7,454 nt of DNA from Treponema sp. (GCA_031284195.1 JAITAI010000052.1:1-7454); one strand, 5' to 3'. Shown: positions 1-6,184, counted from the first letter of the stretch. Numbers and translations: made by a program. Notes: a model not told the origin generated them from the letters alone.

Positions 1-133
1 TCAAATTTTCCTTTTTAGGAAAATGATCAAAAATCCATTCGTATTTTGATTTGGCATTTGTTTTAAATTTCCTGCTTAAATAAATTCTCGCCTCATATTT
101 TTTTGAGGATGCATATTGGCTATGATTTAACAT
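1..133 (-). CDS. Probable class I SAM-dependent methyltransferase, N-terminal part only (cut by window edge)
   Basis: Reading leftwards from ATG at 133-131 there are 44 open codons with no stop before the window edge. The protein begins MLNHSQYASSKKYEARIYL and continues to a KYEWIFDHFPKKENL stretch at about residues 30-44. This tyrosine/tryptophan-plus-'F..HFP' pattern is the usual lead-in to the SAM-binding motif I (VLELGCGTG type) of small class I methyltransferases; motif I itself would lie just outside the window. An AGGAG ribosome site sits at 143-139, five bases before the ATG, and a strong promoter lies upstream, so the start is well supported. Base composition is only about 28% G+C (34 of the first 120 bases), far below the other genes here, which suggests acquisition from elsewhere. 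The substrate cannot be told from this fragment, and family assignment rests on a short N-terminal pattern. Confidence 0.62.
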   Translation of the reverse strand, partial: MLNHSQYASSKKYEARIYLSRKFKTNAKSKYEWIFDHFPKKENL

Positions 134-155
134 AATGACTCCTGTAATTTTTATA

Positions 156-184
156 GATATAATCCTTTTATTTTATTTTGTCAA
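156..184 (-). promoter_or_regulatory. Sigma-70-type promoter for the leftward methyltransferase-like gene
   Basis: On the minus strand the -35 box reads TTGACA (184-179), a perfect consensus match, followed by a 17-base A/T-rich spacer and a -10 box TATATC (161-156). Transcription would start near 149-150, leaving a leader of about 15 bases with the AGGAG site at 143-139. This is the best promoter in the window and implies constitutive or strong expression of the leftward gene. No obvious operator repeat overlaps it. Confidence 0.75.
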
Positions 185-218
185 TATCTTTTCAGGAAAT
201 TTAGGCGCAATTTCACAT

Positions 219-462
219 AACGGTTCCGTGTATTTGCGATGTTTGGGCGGCACTACAAAGAAACCTGTAGGGTTTCGTTGCCGCCCAAATATGCCGGAAT
301 GACCTAACCGTTGCAGAGGCTGAGGAGCAGCTTTAGCCACGAAGCGTAAACAGCCTTGTTATGCATAGCTCACCCTCGAAGCACGGGAAACCCCCTAGTC
401 TTACCACCACAACCATGCGGAAGCATTAAACCCGCTGGCGGGCCGATCCGCTTATGAATCGG
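219..462 (+). ncRNA. Highly structured intergenic RNA element, possibly an orphan HEARO / IscB-type omega RNA
   Basis: This block is markedly more GC-rich than the DNA to its left, has no usable ORF and is full of pairing segments. An 11-base perfect arm (242-252 with 279-289) encloses a second 6-base stem (260-265 with 271-276, loop TGTAG). AACGGTT (219-225) can close around it with AACCGTT (306-312). GGCT (318-321) pairs with AGCC (335-338), or GGCTG (318-322) alternatively with CAGCC (351-355), as in a switch or pseudoknot. Further hairpins are GGG-AAA-CCC (385-393), ATGC-GGAA-GCAT with a GNRA loop (415-426), CCCG-CTGG-CGGG (431-442) and CCGAT/ATCGG (443-447/458-462). Known HEARO RNAs accompany IscB ORFs or stand alone and insert just before ATGA or GTGA. 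Here ATGA follows at 454-457, and the GGCTGAGGAGC...TTTAGCCACGAAG segment (318-343) resembles my recollection of that family. No IscB or other nuclease ORF lies in the window. The strand and family are inferred; that it is structured is seen directly. An IS200/IS605 end remnant is the main alternative. Confidence 0.42.
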
Positions 463-494
463 TGTTCAGGAATCCTTCATTTAGAAATTGGTCC

Positions 495-538
495 CGCGAA
501 TTAACACGGATTTTCGTGGATGGTAACCACAATTCGCG
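495..538. repeat. Imperfect inverted repeat with 8-base CGCGAATT/AATTCGCG arms
   Basis: CGCGAATT at 495-502 is exactly inverted at 531-538. Two small hairpins lie between the arms: CACG/CGTG (505-508/515-518) and GTGG/CCAC (517-520/527-530), which overlap and so compete. A second register exists: ATTAACACG (500-508) against CGCGTTAAT (535-543), with one mismatch. It lies 50 bases upstream of the leader ORF of the two-component operon. It could be a mobile-element footprint, an RNA hairpin in the operon leader, or a regulator operator. Nothing shows which. Confidence 0.5.
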
Positions 539-587
539 TTAATAGACGAACATCTGCGGACTTTCTATTTTAAGGAAGCAAAAGGAC

Positions 588-650
588 ATGCAGGAACCCT
601 GCAATCGGCGCTTTACATGGATGTATCCGGTAGGTACTATAAGGGCATGA
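588..650 (+). CDS. Possible 20-codon leader ORF coupled to the response regulator
   Basis: ATG at 588 opens a 20-codon frame (MQEPCNRRFT followed by WMYPVGTIRA) that stops with TGA at 648-650. That stop overlaps the ATG of the response regulator at 647 as ATGA, the same arrangement found between regulator and kinase further on. An AAGGAAG ribosome site lies at 573-579, nine bases before the ATG, and is the best Shine-Dalgarno in this stretch. By contrast the regulator's own start has only AAGGG ending one base before its ATG, which is too close for normal use. Ribosomes finishing this ORF could therefore reinitiate at 647. No codon run typical of amino-acid attenuation is visible. I do not recognise the peptide; it may serve only as a translation entry point. 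Confidence 0.4.
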   Translation: MQEPCNRRFTWMYPVGTIRA

Positions 651-1351
651 AGGATAAACAGACGGTTCTGGTTGTAGATGACGAAGGCAAGATCCTGGAC
701 CTGGTAAAGGCATACCTGGAAATGGAAGGTTTTCAGGCGCTGTGCGCTAAGAGCGGCAGAGAGGGAATGGAACTTTTTGAGAAAAATCAGGGTTCTCCGA
801 ATCCGGTTTCTCTGATACTTCTAGACTTGATGCTGCCCGATTTTTCCGGTGAAGCCTGGTGTAAAAAAGTACGGTTGGTATCGGATATTCCTATCATTAT
901 GATCACCGCCAAAGTTGCGGAAGAAAACATAATTCATGGTCTTACTATTGGCGCTGATGATTATGTAACAAAGCCCTTCAGCCCTCGGCAGCTCATGGCG
1001 CGGGTGCGCGCCGCGTTACGGAGAAGCAGCGGTAAAAAACCAACGAACCCGGTCCTTTCTTACCATGATTTAATCGTGGATACGGAAAAACGGATCGTAA
1101 GCCGTAACGGGGAAACGGTTAATCTCACCAGGGATGAATACCACATCCTTACCTTGCTCATGTCCCGCAGGGCAAAAATCTTTACCCGTGAAGAGATTCT
1201 TGAAGCGATAAAAGGAGCTGACTATGACGGCTTTGACCGGTCAGTGGACACGCACATAAAAAAACTGCGGGCAAAGCTTGAGGATGATCCTAAAACGCCC
1301 CGCTATATCACCACCGTCTACGGTATGGGATACCGTCTGGGGGAATCATGA
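647..1351 (+). CDS. OmpR/PhoB-family response regulator (receiver plus winged-helix DNA-binding domain)
   Basis: Cytoplasmic transcription factor, output half of a two-component system with the kinase that follows. With ATG at 647 it has 234 residues, the normal length for the family. The receiver domain (about residues 5-118) shows the acidic pair Asp11-Asp12 in VLVVDDE, the phosphorylated aspartate Asp60 in LILLDLMLPDFSG, the switch threonine Thr87 in IMITAK, and Lys109-Pro110 in DDYVTKPFS. The C-terminal winged helix (about 133-232) has the typical LTRDEYHILTLLM turn, the VDTHIKKLRAKL recognition helix, and the closing TTVYGMGYRLG strand-wing. A start at 617 would add ten residues but lacks a ribosome site; 647 is preferred because it begins right before the first beta strand and overlaps the stop of the leader ORF at 588-650. 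The gene ends in an ATGA overlap with the kinase gene. Targets are unknown; many such regulators control their own operon. Confidence 0.9.
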   Translation: MKDKQTVLVVDDEGKILDLVKAYLEMEGFQALCAKSGREGMELFEKNQGSPNPVSLILLDLMLPDFSGEAWCKKVRLVSDIPIIMITAKVAEENIIHGLTIGADDYVTKPFSPRQLMARVRAALRRSSGKKPTNPVLSYHDLIVDTEKRIVSRNGETVNLTRDEYHILTLLMSRRAKIFTREEILEAIKGADYDGFDRSVDTHIKKLRAKLEDDPKTPRYITTVYGMGYRLGES

Positions 1352-2772
1352 AACTTCGTTTCACCATAAGTCTTCAGAATCGCCTCGCCCTTACATACAC
1401 CTTGTTTATCAGCGGGGCCCTCGGCATTTTAACGATAGCTATTAATCTCTTCACCGGCATACGTTTTAACGCGTTGATTAAGGAGAACATCAGCGTAAAA
1501 AGTGAAGAAATAGTGCGGGTTATAGGGGACTTGTACAATCCTATGAAAGGAAGTTTCGATAGCCTTACGGTAGAGGCGATGGGAATGTACTTTGTCCATG
1601 AGGGTTATATTATAACCGTGGAAGATGCCCAGGGAGAACCGGTATGGAACGCCCGTTCTTGCGATATGCAACAATGCGTTGAGGTAATAAACGGCATAGC
1701 TTCCCGGATGGAACAGCAATTCCGCTTAAACGGCGGGATACAACAGCAACGGTATCCTGTCTTCTATAATGGCAAGACCGTAGGAACAGTAAGTATAGAA
1801 ACGTACGGTCCTTTTTTTTATAGTGAAACAGAAACACAATTTTTAACCTCCATAAATAGGCTTCTTCTTGTTGCCGGTCTTATCCTTGCCTTGTTAAGCG
1901 CAGGTATTGCTTTTGGACTGTCCCGAAGCATCGCAAAACCGATCCTTAATGCTGCAGACGCGGCCCGGGCAATAGCCCGAGTACATTCCAGCGGAACCAA
2001 TTCTGAAAGACCTATCATCAGGATACAGGATCAGTATAAAACCGAGGAGCTGCAGAATCTTTCCCGTTCCATCAATGAACTGGCCGCGGAATTGGAGGCA
2101 GGGGAACGCCGGCAAAAACAGCTCAGCGCCGATATAGCCCATGAACTCCGCACGCCTCTCACCTGTTTACAGGGAAACGTAGAAGCCATGATTGACGGCG
2201 TATATAAGCCGGACAAAGAACACTTGCTCAGTTGCCACGAAGAGATAATACGGCTTACTCATTTGGTTGAAGATTTGCATATCCTTACTGGTCTTGAGTG
2301 GGATACGATTAAACTGAACAAAACTACTTTTGATCTTGCCAAATTAGTACAGGTTGCTGTGGAACAGTTCAGGGCCGCGGCGCATGAAAAAGGCATAGCC
2401 TTACACTTAAACTTGAGAGAAAGTCCTATTGAAGCCGATTATGACCGGATTAAACAGGTGTTTATGAACCTGCTTTCTAATGCAGTAAAATACACCGACT
2501 CAGGAAGGATAAGCGTTTCGATAGAGAAAGGCCCTCATCAGTGGGACAGTACCATTGCCGATACCGGCATGGGCATACCAGAAGGGGACATCCCCCATGT
2601 CTTTGAACGGTTCTACCGCACCGATAAATCCCGAAACCGCAGCACCGGTGGTACGGGAATCGGCCTTACCATCGCCGCTGCTATTGTAGCTGCCCATGGC
2701 GGAACAATCACTGTGGAAAATGCAAGCAAAGAAAAGGGTAGTACCGGGAGCGTCTTCCGGGTAGCTTTATAA
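1348..2772 (+). CDS. Membrane sensor histidine kinase paired with the upstream OmpR-type regulator
   Basis: A 474-residue inner-membrane kinase expected to phosphorylate the regulator encoded just before it. Transmembrane segment 1 spans about residues 15-36, an extracytoplasmic sensor about 37-168, and transmembrane segment 2 about 171-191; a HAMP linker follows (about 192-252, SRSIAKPIL...). The HisKA dimerisation domain carries phospho-acceptor His265 in ADIAHELRTP. The ATPase domain has the N box (FMNLLSNAVKYT, residues 372-383), G1 (DTGMGIP, 405-411), F box (FERFYRTD) and G2 (GGTGIGL, 434-440), so it appears fully active. The ADIAHELRTP/DGVY region resembles BaeS-like kinases, but I would not transfer the name. 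The sensor contains only two cysteines close together (Cys105 and Cys110), a feature that could be redox or metal related. Translation overlaps the regulator by ATGA, with GGGGG at 1339-1343 as the ribosome site. Confidence 0.9.
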   Translation: MKLRFTISLQNRLALTYTLFISGALGILTIAINLFTGIRFNALIKENISVKSEEIVRVIGDLYNPMKGSFDSLTVEAMGMYFVHEGYIITVEDAQGEPVWNARSCDMQQCVEVINGIASRMEQQFRLNGGIQQQRYPVFYNGKTVGTVSIETYGPFFYSETETQFLTSINRLLLVAGLILALLSAGIAFGLSRSIAKPILNAADAARAIARVHSSGTNSERPIIRIQDQYKTEELQNLSRSINELAAELEAGERRQKQLSADIAHELRTPLTCLQGNVEAMIDGVYKPDKEHLLSCHEEIIRLTHLVEDLHILTGLEWDTIKLNKTTFDLAKLVQVAVEQFRAAAHEKGIALHLNLRESPIEADYDRIKQVFMNLLSNAVKYTDSGRISVSIEKGPHQWDSTIADTGMGIPEGDIPHVFERFYRTDKSRNRSTGGTGIGLTIAAAIVAAHGGTITVENASKEKGSTGSVFRVAL

Positions 2773-2846
2773 CCGGAATGGAGTGGGTATAAACGCTGTT
2801 GCCTGTCATGCTGCTCTACACTAGAGGGATGCTTTACAAGGCCATA

Positions 2847-2880
2847 GTGAATCATAACAAACCCCGGTTTATATAAGGGG
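2847..2880 (+). promoter_or_regulatory. Candidate promoter with palindromic -10 region upstream of adenosine deaminase
   Basis: A TATATA -10 box (2870-2875) lies inside the perfect 8-base palindrome TTATATAA (2869-2876), flanked by CCCC (2862-2865) and GGGG (2877-2880). A weak -35, GTGAAT (2847-2852), sits 17 bases upstream. Start of transcription would fall near 2882, giving a leader of about 97 bases before the ATG at 2979. The C/G flanks could be an operator or an RNA stem. The poor -35 keeps this tentative. Confidence 0.3.
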
Positions 2881-2932
2881 CCTGCAGAATACCGGTTACC
2901 TGGGACTTCCCCTGTTCCTTGGCGGATCCCGC

Positions 2933-2977
2933 GATTGGGGACTACCCAATCAATGGTTTTCCCGGTATCTTAACGGG
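2933..2977 (+). promoter_or_regulatory. Two hairpins in the leader directly upstream of the adenosine deaminase start
   Basis: GATTGGG (2933-2939) pairs perfectly with CCCAATC (2945-2951) across a five-base loop. CCCG (2961-2964) pairs with CGGG (2974-2977), which ends one base before the ATG at 2979. The second stem covers the only purine-rich stretch near the start, so it could limit ribosome access. These stems also argue that this stretch is untranslated leader, although the frame is open from a TTG at 2919. Confidence 0.4.
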
Positions 2978-2978
2978 T

Positions 2979-4187
2979 ATGAACCAATTCAGTAATGACT
3001 TTATCCGGGAGATCCCCAAAACGGATCTCCATGTTCATCTTGACGGGTCTCTACGGCTTTCCACTCTTATTAGCCTGGCCAAGGACAGAGGTATCGAACT
3101 TCCCTCCTTTACCGAGGAGGGCCTGCGAGAACTGGTTTTTAAGCCTTCCTATAAAAATCTGGAGGAGTATCTTACGGGTTTTACCTGGACAGGGAAAGTC
3201 CTCCAGGATGCGGAAGCCCTGGAACAAGCTGCCGGTGAACTAGCCCGGGATAATTTCGCCGAAGGGGTCCGGTACCTGGAAGTGCGGTTCGCCCCGCAGC
3301 TTCACATGCATAGGAACTTCACCTTTGAACAGGTTATTACCGCAGTGGACCAGGGCCTACGCCGGGCTCGGAACGAAATAAACGGATCTTTAAAGGAGCC
3401 GGAGCCCCCCTTTGAATATGGCATTATCCTCTGTGCCATGCGTTTTTTTAATTCCCAGTTCTCCCGGTACTACCGGGACTTTACCGCGGTTCACCCCTAT
3501 TCCACGCCCCTTGAGATAATTCAGATGGCCGGACAGGAACTGGCCAAGGCCGCAGTAAAGCTGCAAACTGAAAGCGACATCCAGCTTGTTGCCTTTGACC
3601 TTGCGGGCAGTGAACATGGGTATCCTGCCAGCGCTCATCAGGAGGCTTACAATTACATAACCAAGAACTTTATGCGTAAAACCGTACACGCCGGTGAAGC
3701 CTATGGGCCGGAATCAATTTTTCAGGCCATTACCGACCTCCACGCCGACCGGATAGGCCACGGCCTGCATCTATTCGATGCGGATATGATCAAGAACACC
3801 CCGGCCCAGGGCAAAAAAAACTACGTGGAAAACCTGGTCAACTACATCGCAGAAAACCGGATCACCGTTGAAGTGTGCCTTACCAGCAATTTGCAGACCG
3901 CTCCCCATATAACGGACATCCGGGCCCATTCCTTCCGCAATATGCTGGCGAAAAACCTCTCGGTTACCCTTTGTACGGACAACCGGCTTGTATCCCGGAC
4001 TACTATCTGCAACGAGTACCGTCTGGCCCTGGACAATTTTGATATAGCTCCGGGGAAGCTCAAGGACCTGGTTACCTATGGTTTTAAGCGTTCTTTTTAC
4101 TATCATTCCTACACGGAAAAACGCAAGTACGTCAGAAAGATGCTGGACTACTACGAAAGCCTGGAAAAGAAACACGGGATTCGGTGA
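2979..4187 (+). CDS. add: Adenosine deaminase
   Basis: Cytoplasmic zinc enzyme that deaminates adenosine and deoxyadenosine to inosine and deoxyinosine in purine salvage. With ATG at 2979 it has 402 residues. The amidohydrolase (TIM-barrel) metal ligands are all visible: His18 and His20 in TDLHVHLDGS, His237 in VHAGEAYGP with the catalytic Glu240, catalytic His261 in DRIGHGLHL, and zinc-binding Asp334 in LCTDNRLVS. The residue after Asp334 is Asn instead of the Asp seen in mammalian and E. coli enzymes; the TDNR form is known in actinobacterial and other bacterial adenosine deaminases, so activity is still expected. It is longer than the usual 330-350 residues, with extra sequence around residues 130-165 and 268-285 (an NTPAQGKKNY insertion). 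The same frame is open back to a TTG at 2919, giving 422 residues, but those 20 residues precede the conserved start and contain leader hairpins. It converges with the hybrid kinase gene. Confidence 0.9.
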   Translation: MNQFSNDFIREIPKTDLHVHLDGSLRLSTLISLAKDRGIELPSFTEEGLRELVFKPSYKNLEEYLTGFTWTGKVLQDAEALEQAAGELARDNFAEGVRYLEVRFAPQLHMHRNFTFEQVITAVDQGLRRARNEINGSLKEPEPPFEYGIILCAMRFFNSQFSRYYRDFTAVHPYSTPLEIIQMAGQELAKAAVKLQTESDIQLVAFDLAGSEHGYPASAHQEAYNYITKNFMRKTVHAGEAYGPESIFQAITDLHADRIGHGLHLFDADMIKNTPAQGKKNYVENLVNYIAENRITVEVCLTSNLQTAPHITDIRAHSFRNMLAKNLSVTLCTDNRLVSRTTICNEYRLALDNFDIAPGKLKDLVTYGFKRSFYYHSYTEKRKYVRKMLDYYESLEKKHGIR

Positions 4188-4279
4188 TGGTGAAACGTAC
4201 CCTCATGCAAAAAGCCCTGTTTTTCGAGGGAGCAGGGGCATATCAGGAGACGTTTGCTCTGCTGGAGAACCCAAGGTGA
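4187..4279 (+). CDS. Doubtful 30-codon ORF overlapping the adenosine deaminase stop
   Basis: The TGA stop of adenosine deaminase (4185-4187) overlaps an ATG (4187-4189) that opens 30 codons, starting MVKRTLMQKALFFEGAGAYQ and ending at TGA 4277-4279. The TGATG junction would allow coupled translation. The peptide matches nothing I recognise and has no membrane segment or motif; an overlap of this kind arises easily by chance. The rest of the convergent gap (4280-4321) holds only a weak GTGAA/TTCAC hairpin and no clear terminator. Confidence 0.15.
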   Translation: MVKRTLMQKALFFEGAGAYQETFALLENPR

Positions 4280-4321
4280 AGGGTGTTTCACTGGCAGTAT
4301 ACTTGAGAAATGGCTTAGCCG

Positions 4322-6184
4322 TCATTGGGCTTTTGCATCGGGTGATACTAGTACAGACCGTTTCTCTTGGCGCAGGTATTTCTTCAAGATATTCAGGACC
4401 GCATCAAAGTCCAGGGGCTTGCTCAGATGGTCGTTCATACCCGCTTCAAGGCAGCGTTCCACGTCTTCCCGGAACACATGCGCAGTCATCGCTACAATCG
4501 GGACAACCTGGGCACGGGGGTCCTCCAGGGAACGGATGCGTTGCGCTGCCTCGTAACCGTCCATTTCGGGCATCTGGAGATCCATAAAAATAATGTCGTA
4601 TTTTCCCAGGTTTTCTTGGTACTGTTTCAACGCCTGGGCGCCATTTTCCGCCCAGGCTACCTTAATTCCTGTGGGAGATAAAAGTTCCATGACAATCTCA
4701 CGGTTTATCTCCACATCCTCGACAAGCAAGACCTGGTATTCCTTGAAATCCTTTGGGGTGTTAGGGACCGATTCGCCTTCTTTATCCGTATCCGGTGGCG
4801 TTGAAAACGTCCGTTCCTTGAGCTGCACGGTGAAGGAGAATTTCGCTCCCTCACCTAACTCGGACTCAACCGATATTCTGCCACCCATCATCTCCACGAT
4901 GCGCTTGGAAATCGCAAGCCCAAGCCCTGTTCCCCCATAAGTACGGTACGTACCGCCTTCGGCCTGCTGAAACGGCGTGAACAGCCGAGCCTGCTGCTTC
5001 CGGCTTATGCCGATGCCGCTGTCTGACACGGTAAACTCTAGGGAATACACCCCTTTTCTATCGCCCAAAAACCCTACCTCTAAGCTGATAGAACCCCCTT
5101 CAGGGGTGAATTTCACCGCGTTGGACAGCAAGTTGGTAATCACCTGCGTCAGCCGCTGAGGGTCACCGGTAAGCCTCCGGGGGATCGAGGAGGCCACATG
5201 CACGGTTAAGGTTTGGTGTTTTTCGTCAACTCTAAAACGGACGATATCCAGCGTACCTTGAATCAGCTTATCCAAGTCGAACGCTTCTTCACCTAGTTCG
5301 AACTTGTTCGCCTCAATTTTGTTCATATCCAGAATGTCGTTTATAACGCCTAAGAGGTGCCTTGAGGCAATCCCGATCTGGTCAAAGGCGTGGTCTTTCT
5401 TCTTAATACCACAAGCAGCTTTACCGATGGCGGTCATACCGATGACGGCGTTGAGGGGGGTTCGGATTTCATGGGACATGTGGGACAAAAAGTTACTCTT
5501 ACTGATGTTTGCCTTGTCCGCGTGTATTTTGGCTATACTCAACCGGATAACCAAAAAACCCATGAGCGCAACTACGGCCGCGCTCCCCGCGATGACCGCA
5601 AGCAGTTTCTTCATGATCAGGTCGTATTGCTCAATGGAAACGTCTGCACCAACTAATCCGATGAACTCCCCGGTAGCGGTATCGAACACCGGCACATAGG
5701 CCGATATGAGGGTGCCCCATATAGTGGTAACAAAGTCACCGGAACAGGCGCTCTGGGTATCATAGGCACGGCGACGGGTAACCGTGAGGGGCTCCCTAAG
5801 GCCGGAATAGGCAAAGGTGGAGGACCCTTCTTTTTCTCCGTCAAACAGGTACATCATCGTATCTTCTGAAACGCGGACTTCCGTGTATAAAAAGGCGATG
5901 TTGTTTAGGTTATCAAAGCGGATTTTCTCTATCAGCTTCTTGGTTTTAATATAGTACTCGGTCGTGGTATCCAAGGTATTGATAAGATCCCGGTATTCCT
6001 TTGGGTGTACCTCCAGGAGCGCTGCAACTGCCGAGGCAAGACCGAGGCATTGGTTACCCATCTGCTGTTTCATGGTATGCGCGATAACGGAATAGATAAC
6101 AACACCGAACATGATTACCGCAAAAACGAGGAAACTGACGGCGTAGACATAGGTACGGACAGAGGCAGCTTTTTTTGCAGTCAT
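4322..6184 (-). CDS. Hybrid sensor histidine kinase with C-terminal receiver domain
   Basis: A 620-residue inner-membrane signalling protein. Transmembrane segment 1 lies at about residues 12-34. The extracytoplasmic sensor (about 35-193) has the ...SAYVPVFDTATGEFIGLVGADVS pattern (161-183) typical of the membrane-proximal part of Cache-like ligand-binding domains; transmembrane segment 2 is at about 194-214. There is no recognisable HAMP; a short helix leads into HisKA with phospho-acceptor His238 in SHMSHEIRTPLNAVIGM. The ATPase domain has the N box (NLLSNAVKFTP, 351-361), G1 (DSGIGIS, 388-394) and G2 (YGGTGLGLAI, 416-425). After a Ser/Thr/Pro-rich linker (about 459-480) comes a receiver with Glu489-Asp490, phospho-acceptor Asp535 in FMDLQMPEMDG, Thr567 and Lys589. 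There is no Hpt or DNA-binding domain, so phosphate must pass to a separate Hpt protein or regulator outside the window. The ATG at 6184 has AAGGAAAG and AAGGAAG ribosome sites within 25 bases upstream. Confidence 0.92.
   Translation of the reverse strand: MTAKKAASVRTYVYAVSFLVFAVIMFGVVIYSVIAHTMKQQMGNQCLGLASAVAALLEVHPKEYRDLINTLDTTTEYYIKTKKLIEKIRFDNLNNIAFLYTEVRVSEDTMMYLFDGEKEGSSTFAYSGLREPLTVTRRRAYDTQSACSGDFVTTIWGTLISAYVPVFDTATGEFIGLVGADVSIEQYDLIMKKLLAVIAGSAAVVALMGFLVIRLSIAKIHADKANISKSNFLSHMSHEIRTPLNAVIGMTAIGKAACGIKKKDHAFDQIGIASRHLLGVINDILDMNKIEANKFELGEEAFDLDKLIQGTLDIVRFRVDEKHQTLTVHVASSIPRRLTGDPQRLTQVITNLLSNAVKFTPEGGSISLEVGFLGDRKGVYSLEFTVSDSGIGISRKQQARLFTPFQQAEGGTYRTYGGTGLGLAISKRIVEMMGGRISVESELGEGAKFSFTVQLKERTFSTPPDTDKEGESVPNTPKDFKEYQVLLVEDVEINREIVMELLSPTGIKVAWAENGAQALKQYQENLGKYDIIFMDLQMPEMDGYEAAQRIRSLEDPRAQVVPIVAMTAHVFREDVERCLEAGMNDHLSKPLDFDAVLNILKKYLRQEKRSVLVSPDAKAQ

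Noticed and set aside
219..462. tmRNA, RNase P RNA, 6S RNA or cobalamin riboswitch
   Set aside because: None of their hallmark sequences (tmRNA tRNA-like ends, RNase P GAGGAAAGTC, B12 box) is present on either strand.
617..646. Extended N-terminus (ten residues) for the response regulator from ATG 617
   Set aside because: No ribosome site upstream, the residues precede the first conserved strand, and ATG 647 has the ATGA overlap with the leader ORF.
2919..2978. TTG-initiated 20-residue extension of adenosine deaminase
   Set aside because: No Shine-Dalgarno, rare start codon, and the stretch contains perfect hairpins; conserved sequence begins just after ATG 2979. Kept as a question in the findings.
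3771..4175. 134-codon minus-strand frame opposite adenosine deaminase
   Set aside because: It lies wholly within a clearly conserved enzyme gene and shows no motif of its own.
4211..4240. Intrinsic terminator after adenosine deaminase (CCCTG/CAGGG)
   Set aside because: Only five base pairs with a long loop and no T-run on either strand.
4322..6184. Several open frames of 60-130 codons on the plus strand opposite the hybrid kinase
   Set aside because: They are antisense to a complete, well-conserved kinase and lack recognisable domains or ribosome sites.
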